Of a stretch of 64,000 nucleotides of DNA, positions 8,480 to 16,845 are shown in pieces; position 1 is the first letter of the stretch, and every line of letters starts with the position of its first letter. Source of the DNA: Psychromonas sp. B3M02 (lineage in GTDB: Bacteria; Pseudomonadota; Gammaproteobacteria; Enterobacterales; Psychromonadaceae); contig NZ_QOCB01000080.1 in the NCBI RefSeq assembly GCF_003318165.1, forward strand, positions 1-64,000. Reading direction: 5' to 3'. The notes under the pieces are model-generated. The model did no database searches. It worked only from the letters and a program-made list of their open reading frames with translations, and was not told the DNA's origin. Both the position numbers and the translations under genes were made by a program.

Positions 8480-8612
8480 CCAATATATTTAACGAGATTA
8501 ATCATAAGATAGAGGCAGGCTTTTACTAGCCCCTAAGCGCCTAACCCATCATTTTTTTTGATTTAAGTCATATTTCTGTTTGTTTTATGACTGGATTTGG
8601 GTTTTATGCACC

Positions 8613-8653
8613 ATTTATGAGCAAATTTTTAAGGCCATAATTTGCTCATAAAT
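8613..8653. repeat. Perfect 15-bp inverted repeat downstream of batD
   Basis: ATTTATGAGCAAATT (8613-8627) and its exact complement (8639-8653) flank an 11-base spacer. It begins ten bases after the batD stop. No T tract follows on the minus strand, so it is either a 3' stabilising stem or terminator of the bat operon, or a protein site in the region upstream of aapJ. Confidence 0.6.
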
Positions 8654-8663
8654 AGGTGGAAAA

Positions 8664-10382
8664 TTACGGATTGATATTGGTTATTTGATTTGGATCACTA
8701 GTGGTTGTAACTTGATGGTGCATTTTTATTAATTTTAATAGCTGTTGCGCATCCCATTGGTGCGTTTTGCCGGCACATGCTTGCTCAAGTTGCTGTAAAT
8801 TAATTAATAATGCCTGTTTGACATCACTTTCTAAGTCATTGACCTCACAAAGCTGTTGTAATTTGCTCATAGTAGGTTGCTGTACTTGCCCATACTGTAA
8901 AAGCGCTAAATAAACTTGGTTTGGTTTAGCGTCTTTTAAAGCCGCTACTAGGGCTTTATAAGGCGAGCTCTGTTTGCTTTTTTTAGGTGTGGTAGTAGGA
9001 GCAAGTTTTAGATTTCGAGTGCACCTTACATGGTAAAAGCTAAATGCGATTAATAGGAGTAATAAAACCAAGGTGCTTATCTGCCAATACAATAACTGGG
9101 TTTCTTGTTGTTGATTGCTTTGATTGTTTAAAGTAGGGGCCGCTGCCTCAGCTGGTAACGCTGTTACACTTTGAGTTGGCTGTGTGGTGTTATTACTACT
9201 TGTTTGATTTACGCCCTGTGGTGCCGGCTTAATCGTTAAAGTTTGCGCGGGAAGTGTAGTGAACTCCTGCTTTTCTGTTTTACTGTTCCACCAAGCAATT
9301 TTGATTTCAGGTAAAACAAGCTGTCCTGCTTTATTGGCAATAATGGCATGAGTAACCGTTCGCTGGCTATAAATAGTGCCATCAATAGTCCCTTGTTTTA
9401 AATCATCTTGATCAGGGTAAACACGTAATGCTTTATCGTAATTAAGGTTAATTTCCGGCATTTTATCCAATGCCACTGAAGCAACTTGTAAGCTGATACT
9501 ACGTGTAATTGGCTCTCCGACAAAATGTGTGTCAGCCTGCAGGTCATTATTTTCAATTAATCTCACGTCTTCGCTAATTAACCAATCACCTTGAAAATCA
9601 GCTGGCATTGCTTTAACGGTTAACGGTAGATTATTGCCTCGGATATTAATAGGCGTGTTTTTTACTCTGTCTTGCCAACCATTAACACGGGTTACTTGAC
9701 GTACTGAACCCGTTAATAAAGGAGACGTTATCGACACATCACCTGCAACCGAAGGAGTGACTGTATATTGGTAATGGAATACACGGTAGCGTAAACCATT
9801 ACGAATAACTTGATTCTGTTGTTGGTCAAGTTGTACTTGTTCAATACTGGCGTCATCTAATGTTGGTGGCTGAATATCACCATTCGCCACATTTTCAGAA
9901 ACAAATATTTTAGTGTCTACAATCACGGGTTGGTCTATATACACGCTATCTTTATTAAGGCTGTTTTCAATAAAGATAGTATCGCTAGCCGTTGATTGTT
10001 GCTGTTTACCAGGTTGCTTGACCTCAATATTAATGGCTTGGGTCTTTAGGTCATCTAATTGAAGTGCAGGAATAGTAAATTGACCCACTGATTTAGCTTG
10101 TAAACTGACCGTCCAGGTCGTCTGTTGAGTAAAGTCACCATTAATGTAGGACGTTTGTTGGCTTCGGGAAGGTGAGCCGACATTAAAATCCTCACTTAAT
10201 TGACTGGTGTCTAACTGATATTCAGAGCCCGTATCATCAACTTGGACGGTTAAATAGAAGGTATCACCCAAATAAATAGTATTGCTACTAATAGAGGCCG
10301 TTGCTTGTGTCGCTGCCATAGCTGGCATGCAAAAAGCGATGAGTAATAGGCTGACATTGATTAGTTTTTGTATAAACGGCAT
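8664..10382 (-). CDS. batD: BatD-type oxygen tolerance protein
   Basis: A 572-residue envelope protein. It has a signal peptide (about 1-23, ending AMA), then long beta-rich periplasmic domains (ASISSNTIYLGDTFYLTVQV opens the first), a single transmembrane helix near residues 428-448 and a cytoplasmic Gln-rich tail. This layout and the position at the end of a moxR-VWA operon identify BatD. Its start overlaps the batBC stop by one base (TAATG). Bat proteins were linked to aerotolerance in Bacteroides; the molecular role is unresolved. Confidence 0.88.
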   Translation of the reverse strand: MPFIQKLINVSLLLIAFCMPAMAATQATASISSNTIYLGDTFYLTVQVDDTGSEYQLDTSQLSEDFNVGSPSRSQQTSYINGDFTQQTTWTVSLQAKSVGQFTIPALQLDDLKTQAINIEVKQPGKQQQSTASDTIFIENSLNKDSVYIDQPVIVDTKIFVSENVANGDIQPPTLDDASIEQVQLDQQQNQVIRNGLRYRVFHYQYTVTPSVAGDVSITSPLLTGSVRQVTRVNGWQDRVKNTPINIRGNNLPLTVKAMPADFQGDWLISEDVRLIENNDLQADTHFVGEPITRSISLQVASVALDKMPEINLNYDKALRVYPDQDDLKQGTIDGTIYSQRTVTHAIIANKAGQLVLPEIKIAWWNSKTEKQEFTTLPAQTLTIKPAPQGVNQTSSNNTTQPTQSVTALPAEAAAPTLNNQSNQQQETQLLYWQISTLVLLLLLIAFSFYHVRCTRNLKLAPTTTPKKSKQSSPYKALVAALKDAKPNQVYLALLQYGQVQQPTMSKLQQLCEVNDLESDVKQALLINLQQLEQACAGKTHQWDAQQLLKLIKMHHQVTTTSDPNQITNINP

Positions 10383-12475
10383 TACCAGATCTCTCCGTTA
10401 TTATTGTTGTTATTTAGCACAGGTTTGTTAGCAGCGCGCTTGCGGTATTCAAGCTGCATTTTATTTCTTAGTAACAAAGCTGGGTCATCGGGGACGTTTT
10501 TTAACCACAAAGGCAAGTCTTCATACTCTTGATTGACATCAGGGTCTTGAGTTGCGTTAGTCGCTGCGGCTTGTTGCTCCGTATTATCTTGTTCATCCTG
10601 ACTATCGGCAGCAGCTTGTTGTGCCTGTTGCTGTTCTGATTCTCGCTGCTGTTGCTCTTGTTGTTCAGCTGCACTCTGTTGCTGACTTTGCTGTTCAGAA
10701 GATTGCTGATCTTGCTGGCTCTGCTGCTGACTTTGCTGTTCAGAAGATTGCTGATCTTGCTGACTCTGCTGTTGTTGCTGGTCAGAAGATGGTTGATCTT
10801 GCTGAGTCTGCTGTTGATTTTGTTGCTGGTCAGAAGATTGCTGATCTTGCTGACTCTGCTGTTGGTTTTGTTGCTGGTCAGAAGATGGTTGATCTTGCTG
10901 ACTCTGCTGTTGATTTTGTTGCTGGTCATCAGAAGATTGTTGGTCTTGCTGACTCTGCTGTTGGTTTTGTTGCTGGTTATCAGAAGATTGTTGGTCTTGC
11001 TGACTCTGCTGTTGGCTTTGTTGCTGGTCATCAGAAGATTGTTGGTCTTGCTGCTTCTGTTGTTGTTCTTGTTGTTTTAATAGTTCTTCCACGGCTTTTT
11101 TATTGGCCAGCGCTTCAGCAAAATCTGGCTTTATCGCTAAAGCAGCATTATAGCTCGCCAGTGCTTGTTGGTATTTTTGTTGCATCGCCTGCGCATTCCC
11201 TAAATTATAAAGATTGTTGGTATCCTTAGGTGATTGCTCTTTCTGACTTTCATAAAGCGCTTCAGCTTGTTGGTATTGTTTATCTTTAAACAGGGCTGAC
11301 GCTTTCCAACTCGGATCTTCGAACTGCTCGCCAGCTGCTTTATAATCGCCATTTTGAAAAGCTTGATAAGCATTTTGTTGGCTATTTTCCCACACTGAAG
11401 CTTGTACTTTAGTATTTGCAAAAGGCAAGCTTAAGATAACGCTCAATAGCGCAATATAGAAAACACCTTTTCTAAACAATAATAAAAATAGCGGAATTAA
11501 TAGGGAGCCTAACCAATAACCATCATCAATTAATTGTTCGCTATTACTGTTATTTGCTTGTTCATCTTGCTGTTTATTCAGTTGCTCACTGTTGTAATGT
11601 GCCGCTAAACGTAATACATCGTTACCTGTATGATCGAATCTTGTATAAAGTCCATGAGTACTTTGTACCACAGGGTACAGCGTTTCTGTTGCTAATTTAG
11701 GGATAATGATTTTTTCACTGTTGTCTTTTAATAAGCTACCATCACTGAGTTTAATCGGGGCTCCTTCAGGCGTGCCAACCGCGAGAACAGATACCATAAA
11801 GTCAGTCCCTTCGAGCATCTCCTGCATCTTATCGGCACTCTCTTGATCAACTCCATCACTGATAAACACAATATGTCCCTGTTGATAACCAGCATTTTTG
11901 AGCAAGGTGATCGCTTTTGCTAAGGCTAAATCAGGGCGAGACCCACGAGCTGGCATTAAATCAGGTGATAGGTTAGGGATATGGTTAATAATCGCGTTGC
12001 TGTCTTTGGTTAAAGGTGTAATGGTAAATGCGTCACCAGCGTAAGCAATCAAACCTTTATCGCCTTCACTCCATTGCTTTAAAAGGTCAATGGCTTTGTA
12101 TTTAGCTTGATTTAAACGGTTAGGTTTAACATCTGTTGCGTACATTGAATAAGAGAGATCAAAGGCAATCACTTGCGCTTGTTGTATCTCATAAACCGGT
12201 AGTTTTACAGAGCGAATACTCGGACCCGATAAAGCAATACAAGCAATAATCGCTAGGATACTTAATGCCACTCGATTGCTTTTTTTACTTTCAGGTTGTG
12301 TCACTAAGTGTTCACTTAAATGATTTGCAATCACATCACTGGATTGATTTTTACCCTGTTTATAGCGCCATAAACTTAATGCAAAAATAATAACCAGGCC
12401 AATTAACCAGTAGGGGCGTAGGAATTCTAACGCGCCGAAGCTACTGTCTAGGGTGTCGTTAAAGTTCATCTTCAC
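10382..12475 (-). CDS. batB: BatB-BatC fusion: VWA domain + TPR + Gln/Ser repeat
   Basis: A 697-residue membrane-anchored protein. Residues 1-90 contain two hydrophobic helices, and about 95-290 a von Willebrand A domain with the metal-site motif FDLSYSMY. A helix near 318-345 is followed by TPR repeats (about 375-465, NLYNLGNAQAMQQKYQQALASY). Then comes a low-complexity region of Q, S and D (about 470-640) and a conserved tail WLKNVPDDPALLLRNKM typical of BatC. BatB and BatC are separate proteins in Bacteroides, so this is the fused form. It overlaps batA by 17 bases. The nucleotide repeat in the Q region makes its length likely variable between strains. Confidence 0.88.
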   Translation of the reverse strand: MKMNFNDTLDSSFGALEFLRPYWLIGLVIIFALSLWRYKQGKNQSSDVIANHLSEHLVTQPESKKSNRVALSILAIIACIALSGPSIRSVKLPVYEIQQAQVIAFDLSYSMYATDVKPNRLNQAKYKAIDLLKQWSEGDKGLIAYAGDAFTITPLTKDSNAIINHIPNLSPDLMPARGSRPDLALAKAITLLKNAGYQQGHIVFISDGVDQESADKMQEMLEGTDFMVSVLAVGTPEGAPIKLSDGSLLKDNSEKIIIPKLATETLYPVVQSTHGLYTRFDHTGNDVLRLAAHYNSEQLNKQQDEQANNSNSEQLIDDGYWLGSLLIPLFLLLFRKGVFYIALLSVILSLPFANTKVQASVWENSQQNAYQAFQNGDYKAAGEQFEDPSWKASALFKDKQYQQAEALYESQKEQSPKDTNNLYNLGNAQAMQQKYQQALASYNAALAIKPDFAEALANKKAVEELLKQQEQQQKQQDQQSSDDQQQSQQQSQQDQQSSDNQQQNQQQSQQDQQSSDDQQQNQQQSQQDQPSSDQQQNQQQSQQDQQSSDQQQNQQQTQQDQPSSDQQQQQSQQDQQSSEQQSQQQSQQDQQSSEQQSQQQSAAEQQEQQQRESEQQQAQQAAADSQDEQDNTEQQAAATNATQDPDVNQEYEDLPLWLKNVPDDPALLLRNKMQLEYRKRAANKPVLNNNNNNGEIW
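10671..11056. repeat. Coding tandem repeats (about 48-54 nt units) in batBC
   Basis: At least seven imperfect units read on the plus strand as a GAAGATTG or GAAGATGG block followed by CTGCTG-rich sequence. They encode QQSSDQQQNQQQSQQD-like units of about 16-18 residues. Units differ by loss or gain of whole codons, which is typical of replication slippage. Open frames also exist on the opposite strand here, but only as a by-product of the repeat. Confidence 0.85.
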
Positions 12476-13442
12476 CTCTTATTTTTAATGACAATATCAC
12501 GACTAAAAGAATCAATACGGCGATTGATAAAGGCCAGTAAAATAGGTTCTTTTCAGGACGGAACTCCAAATACTCCCCATCAACAGGTTGTAATTGATTG
12601 ATGGTGTCGTAGATTTTTTGTAAATCCTCTTGACTACGTGCGCGGAAATATTGCCCATCGGTTAATGAAGCTACTTGCTTTAGCGTCTCTTCATCAAGGT
12701 CTGCAGATGGGTTAACACGTTGATTACCAAAGAAACCAGGTTTGATCATGGAGTCTGCACCAATACCAATCGTGTAGATTTTAATATTGTTTTTAGCGGC
12801 TTGTTTCGCTGCTGCAATGGGCTTGATACTACCAGCCGTGTTTGCGCCATCGGTTAATAGAATCAACACACGCTGTTCATTTTGATTTTCAACAAAGCGT
12901 TTAATGGCCATACCAATAGACTCTCCAATGGCCGTTTGTTTCCCCACTAAGCCGATCTCTGTTTCATCAACCATGGTCGATACCGTATCAACATCAAAGG
13001 TTAAAGGGGTTTGTAAGTAGGCGTGGTCAGCAAATAAAATAAGGCCTAAACGGTCGCCACTTCGCTGTTTAACAAAGTCTTTTACAATCGATTTTACTAA
13101 GGTAAGCCGATCTACAGTACGTCCATTTAATGGCATATCCTCTTCTTGCATACTGCCCGATAAATCCAAAGAGAGGATCATATCTCGGCTTTGTTGCTGA
13201 ATACGAATAGGCTCCCCAAACCAGACAGGTTTTGCAATAGCAGCTAATAACAATGTCCATAGCAACCAAGGGACAAAATACCCCATTAAAGGGTTAGCCT
13301 TTTTATCTTTTTGCTCTGTTAAGCCTTCAGCTAATGGGATCCATAATTGTGTATAAGCTTGTTTTTTAGGGGGTAATAAACGTCTTGCTAATAATGGTAA
13401 AGGTAATAAAAGGAATACCCACCAGTAACTAAATTCAAACAT
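12459..13442 (-). CDS. batA: BatA VWA-domain protein
   Basis: A 327-residue inner-membrane protein. It has two N-terminal hydrophobic helices (FSYWWVFLLLPLPLLARRLL and a second near 50-70), a VWA domain with a complete metal-site motif LDLSGSM around residue 92 and a further TDGANT loop, and a C-terminal helix near 302-320. An Asp/Ser-rich VWA with N- and C-terminal membrane anchors is the BatA arrangement. It overlaps the DUF4381 gene by eight bases and batBC by 17, so the operon is translationally coupled. Confidence 0.9.
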   Translation of the reverse strand: MFEFSYWWVFLLLPLPLLARRLLPPKKQAYTQLWIPLAEGLTEQKDKKANPLMGYFVPWLLWTLLLAAIAKPVWFGEPIRIQQQSRDMILSLDLSGSMQEEDMPLNGRTVDRLTLVKSIVKDFVKQRSGDRLGLILFADHAYLQTPLTFDVDTVSTMVDETEIGLVGKQTAIGESIGMAIKRFVENQNEQRVLILLTDGANTAGSIKPIAAAKQAAKNNIKIYTIGIGADSMIKPGFFGNQRVNPSADLDEETLKQVASLTDGQYFRARSQEDLQKIYDTINQLQPVDGEYLEFRPEKNLFYWPLSIAVLILLVVILSLKIRGEDEL

Positions 13443-13950
13443 GATGTTGGCCTGTTAATGATTGATCAACGGAAGTTGATTTTTTCAGCCTTTTCACCTG
13501 TGCGGGAAATCCTTTTATCCAATGTGAGACTGATTTGAAATCCTGTTCATCGCACATCGAAGGCTGTTGATATAAACGCTGACAAAATTGCGTTTGCTCA
13601 CCAAATAGCGGGGTGCTACCAGTGTGGTGAGCTTGGATAAAGTTAAACCAAGCTTCTCCTGTTAATGAAGCAACTTGATGCCTTGGGTAATACTGCAGTG
13701 CTAAGCCTTTCAGTAATTTATTCAACTCAGCAAAGCGAGGGGTTGCTTGTTGCCTCAACTGTTTGAGTGCTACTAGGGCTTGCTTGGTTTTTTTCTGTTT
13801 TTTCTGGTGTTGCTTAAACAGCCAAACAAACAGTGCCAGTAACATAAGCATAGCGCCTAAAATGACCCAATAAATCGGCGCTGGTGGCCATGCTGATGGA
13901 GCTTGTGTTGGTAATATTATTTGTTCAAAGGGGTTATTGGATGTTGGCAT
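13435..13950 (-). CDS. DUF4381 protein of the bat operon
   Basis: About 171 residues. The start at 13950 (MPTSNNPFEQI) is preferred over the upstream in-frame Met because it places the conserved proline-rich opening and the single membrane helix (PIYWVILGAMLMLLALFVW) in the usual place. After the helix comes a very basic segment (KQHQKKQKKTKQ) and a helical cytoplasmic domain ending in a VKRLKK tail. DUF4381 genes sit between DUF58 and batA in gammaproteobacterial bat operons. The start lies inside the end of the DUF58 gene. Confidence 0.82.
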   Translation of the reverse strand: MPTSNNPFEQIILPTQAPSAWPPAPIYWVILGAMLMLLALFVWLFKQHQKKQKKTKQALVALKQLRQQATPRFAELNKLLKGLALQYYPRHQVASLTGEAWFNFIQAHHTGSTPLFGEQTQFCQRLYQQPSMCDEQDFKSVSHWIKGFPAQVKRLKKSTSVDQSLTGQHHV

Positions 13951-14875
13951 TGAATTGCTCCAATAATGGGCTAGCAGCACTAATATGATAATGTGCAATA
14001 CCGTATTTTAAAAAGTGACTTTGCATCTGTTGCTGGCGTTCTGTTGCCGCAGTGTTATAAGACTTTTGTTGTCGCTTATTGCGCAAAAATCCACTTCCTT
14101 TTAACGAGTTAATTTTTAAATTAGCCTGTAACATTTTCTTTGGTAAGTGTGATTCTAATGGATCGCTAATTTGCCAAATAGTCACTTGGTTATGCCGTCT
14201 TAACAGATTAATGAGTTTATAACAGGCTTCATCTAACTGTGAAAAATCGCTGATTAAATGTACTTGGCTACCGGTTTGTACTAAATGAGAAAGACGTTTT
14301 AATTGTAAGAAGAGCGATTGTTGCTGCGGTATTTTAAAGGCTGTTTTTTGACATAATATCTGGCTTTGATGCAGAAACGCCATCAAGCCTTTATTACGGG
14401 ATGTTGGTTTTAATTCTGCGACGTTTTGCTGATTAAAAACAATTCCCCCCAAGCGGTCATTACGTTGTTTGGCTTGCCAACTTAATAGCGATGCTAAATG
14501 GCATGCCTGTACCGACTTAAAGGCAAATTGACTACCAAATATCATGCTGTCGGAAAGGTCTACCAATAAAAAGACTGGCCGCTCTTTCTCTTCTTGGAAT
14601 AGCTTAGTATGCGCTCTTCCCGTTCTGGCGGTGACCGCCCAATCAATGGATCGGACATCGTCACCGGGTTGATAATGTCGAACTTCGGCAAACTCCATGC
14701 CGCGGCCTTTAATGTTGGCTAAGTAATTACCAGACAACTGACGTGTTGCCGGTAATTGCTTGCTACTTAAAGATAGCTTTCCGTGCTGTTTATAACTAAG
14801 CAGTTCGTTTAATTGAACATCAACGCCAGTAGTATAAGGCGTATTAGCAAAAATAGCGGGAATATGTGTACTCAT
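13934..14875 (-). CDS. DUF58 domain protein
   Basis: A 313-residue cytoplasmic protein. The family hallmark GRGMEFAEVRHYQPGDDVRSIDW is visible, split at residues about 57-79, followed by a VWA-like motif LVDLSDSM. DUF58 proteins are encoded beside MoxR AAA ATPases and are thought to be their substrates or adaptors. Its ATG overlaps the moxR stop by one base (TAATG), so expression is coupled. Confidence 0.9.
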   Translation of the reverse strand: MSTHIPAIFANTPYTTGVDVQLNELLSYKQHGKLSLSSKQLPATRQLSGNYLANIKGRGMEFAEVRHYQPGDDVRSIDWAVTARTGRAHTKLFQEEKERPVFLLVDLSDSMIFGSQFAFKSVQACHLASLLSWQAKQRNDRLGGIVFNQQNVAELKPTSRNKGLMAFLHQSQILCQKTAFKIPQQQSLFLQLKRLSHLVQTGSQVHLISDFSQLDEACYKLINLLRRHNQVTIWQISDPLESHLPKKMLQANLKINSLKGSGFLRNKRQQKSYNTAATERQQQMQSHFLKYGIAHYHISAASPLLEQFNANIQ

Positions 14876-15849
14876 TAGCCTGCGATCGCCACTTGATTAA
14901 TAATTTCTTGAATAACCTGATTAGCACTCAACCCTTGTGCTTCCGCTTCATAACTTAAAATAACTCGATGGCGTAAAACAGGGTATAAGTTACTAATAAT
15001 ATCTTCAGGCATGACGTAGTCTCGGTCATTTAACCAAGCGCGTGCTTTTGCGGTGCGCATTAAAGCTAAGGTAGCGCGGGGGCTGGCTCCATAGCTGATC
15101 CACTCTCCGAGCTTTTCACCAAAACGCGCTGGTTGACGTGTTGCCATGATTAAATCAATCAAATATTGCTCTAAATGCGGGGCAATACTGACTTTCATTA
15201 CCTCTTCACGCATCGCGAAGATCTGCTCATTGAGTAACGGTGTAACCGCCGCAATTTTCTCTTTGAGGATCTCTTTTTGATTTAACTGCAGGATCAGGCG
15301 TTCTGTATCAGCATCTGGATAATCTAACTGAAGGTGCATAATGAAACGGTCTAATTGTGCTTCTGGTAATGGGTAAGTCCCTTCTTGCTCCAATGGGTTT
15401 TGTGTGGCCATGACCAAGAACAGCGGCGGGAGAGGATAAGTGGTTTTACCGACAGTCACTTGACGCTCAGCCATCGCTTCTAATAGCGCGGATTGAACTT
15501 TCGCTGGCGCACGGTTTATTTCATCGGCCAAGATTAAGTTATGGAAAATAGGCCCTTTCTCGAAAATAAATTGACCTGTTTCTTGGCGAAAAATATCGGT
15601 CCCTGTGACATCCGAAGGAAGGAGGTCTGGGGTAAATTGGATTCTGTGAAAATCGCCTTCAATTCCGTCTGATAATGCGTTGATTGCTCGGGTTTTTGCT
15701 AAACCTGGCGGGCTTTCAACTAAGATATGTCCATCTGCTAGTAGTGCGATCAATAAGCTGTCAACCAGCTCACTTTGACCCAAAATCATTTTATTTAAAT
15801 AGTCACGTAATTGATTTAACTGTTGTTTTGCCATTGCGGGTATCTGCAT
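14875..15849 (-). CDS. MoxR-family AAA+ ATPase
   Basis: A 324-residue AAA+ protein. Walker A is ESPPGLAKT (about 48-56), Walker B LILADEIN (about 108-115), with sensor motif ATQNPLEQEGTYPLPEAQLDRF and the C-terminal lid. MoxR proteins act as chaperones that load or activate VWA proteins, which here are encoded immediately downstream. It is the first gene of the operon moxR-DUF58-DUF4381-batA-batBC-batD. The promoter must lie in the 400-base gap shared with sixA. Confidence 0.93.
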   Translation of the reverse strand: MQIPAMAKQQLNQLRDYLNKMILGQSELVDSLLIALLADGHILVESPPGLAKTRAINALSDGIEGDFHRIQFTPDLLPSDVTGTDIFRQETGQFIFEKGPIFHNLILADEINRAPAKVQSALLEAMAERQVTVGKTTYPLPPLFLVMATQNPLEQEGTYPLPEAQLDRFIMHLQLDYPDADTERLILQLNQKEILKEKIAAVTPLLNEQIFAMREEVMKVSIAPHLEQYLIDLIMATRQPARFGEKLGEWISYGASPRATLALMRTAKARAWLNDRDYVMPEDIISNLYPVLRHRVILSYEAEAQGLSANQVIQEIINQVAIAG

Positions 15850-16252
15850 TTAAATTGATGGTGCGGAAAATATACTGCCAATCATCCACAACTTCAATCT
15901 TCAAAATGTTTTAAATTCATGTTAAGGGGGTTGCAACTATTTGTAAAATAAAAGTGAAATTATAGTATTAGTTAAAAACCTTTACTGAAATAAAAGTTTT
16001 ACGCTTTTCTTTAGGCTATATTGAAGTATGCTTTTAAGCCGTCTTAATCGGCTATTGCTAAGGAACAGCAATATATTAAGGCATTGATCATATTGCATAA
16101 CAATAACGTATTAACCTATATCGAGCGTTAGTAGGCATGTATTTATTGATGATCAATAACATCAGTTGCACGGTAAATACCGGTGCTAACTACTTTCATA
16201 AGTATCGGCTCATAAGATTCGCCATGCTTATTTATTTCGGAGAAATGAATTT
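15850..16252. other. Divergent intergenic region with several dyads
   Basis: No gene is supported here. It must hold the promoters of the moxR-bat operon (minus) and sixA (plus). Visible structures are hairpins at 16037-16053 (AGCCG/CGGCT) and 16054-16072 (ATTGCT/AGCAAT), and a 17-bp palindrome TTATTGAT-G-ATCAATAA at 16143-16159 that looks like a dimeric regulator site. GGAGAAATG just before 16253 includes the sixA ribosome binding site. Confidence 0.5.
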
Positions 16253-16729
16253 ATGCAAATATATATAATGCGCCATGGCCAAGCAGAAATGATGGCTAAT
16301 TCAGATTCAGAGCGTAACCTAACGGATGAAGGACGCGAACAATCAGAACTGATGGCTAAGCACCTTGTGAAACAAGATGTTAAATTCGATGCGGTATTAG
16401 TTAGCCCCTATGTCAGAGCACAGCAAACTTGGCAATCAGTCAGTCCTTTTTTCGAAGGCATTAGTAACATTCAAGTTTTACCGTGTTTAACCCCTGCAGG
16501 TAGCGCTAGAAAGTCTGTTGATGAAATACTCGCTCTACAAGCTGCTGGAGTGCAATCTGTCTTACTGGTTTCACATCTTCCTTTGGTGGGCTATATCGTT
16601 GGTGAATTAGCACCTTCGGCAGGCGTACCTGCGTTTTCAACTTCTGCTGTTGGCCATATTGCGTTGAACGATGAAGACGGTTTTGCTGAATTAGTCAGTC
16701 TTACGACAGTCTCTCAAATCCTCGATTAA
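16253..16729 (+). CDS. sixA: Phosphohistidine phosphatase SixA
   Basis: A 158-residue histidine phosphatase superfamily protein. The catalytic RHG motif is in IYIMRHGQAE at the N-terminus, the second catalytic His is in SHLPLVG and the SPYVRAQQT loop is present. Short single-domain members of this size are SixA, which removes phosphate from His-phosphorylated phosphotransfer proteins (ArcB in E. coli, and the nitrogen PTS). Cytoplasmic. A GC-rich hairpin (16740-16755) follows. Confidence 0.88.
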   Translation: MQIYIMRHGQAEMMANSDSERNLTDEGREQSELMAKHLVKQDVKFDAVLVSPYVRAQQTWQSVSPFFEGISNIQVLPCLTPAGSARKSVDEILALQAAGVQSVLLVSHLPLVGYIVGELAPSAGVPAFSTSAVGHIALNDEDGFAELVSLTTVSQILD

Positions 16730-16845
16730 TCACTTTGATCGGCGTTAACGCGCCGAATTATTGATTAGCTCATCTATCGTTAATGACGTGATAGGAATTT
16801 ATGACCGTAGATACTGCTATGTTAAATGCAAATTATAAGTAAAAG

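Larger units (their letters stand above)
8380..8480. repeat. Tandem duplication (about 53 bp period) of the aapJ promoter region
   Basis: Two imperfect copies lie head to tail. Both contain TTTAGAAC followed by a CATATAAA block (from 8380 and 8434) and both carry a TGGCATG-N4-TTGC element 53 bases apart. Identity is about 70% by eye. The copies start too far upstream to be part of the mature aapJ product. Confidence 0.65.

Noticed and set aside
7305-8483. Long form of AapJ with 54 extra N-terminal residues
   Set aside because: The extra part lacks a signal peptide, overlaps the sigma-54 promoters and is followed by a proper ribosome site and signal peptide at 8321.
10501-11229. Long open frames on both strands across the batBC repeat (Leu-rich, Ala/Val-rich and Ser/Asn-rich translations)
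   Set aside because: They are by-products of the CAG/CTG-rich tandem repeat. The batBC frame alone has domains on both sides and operon overlaps.
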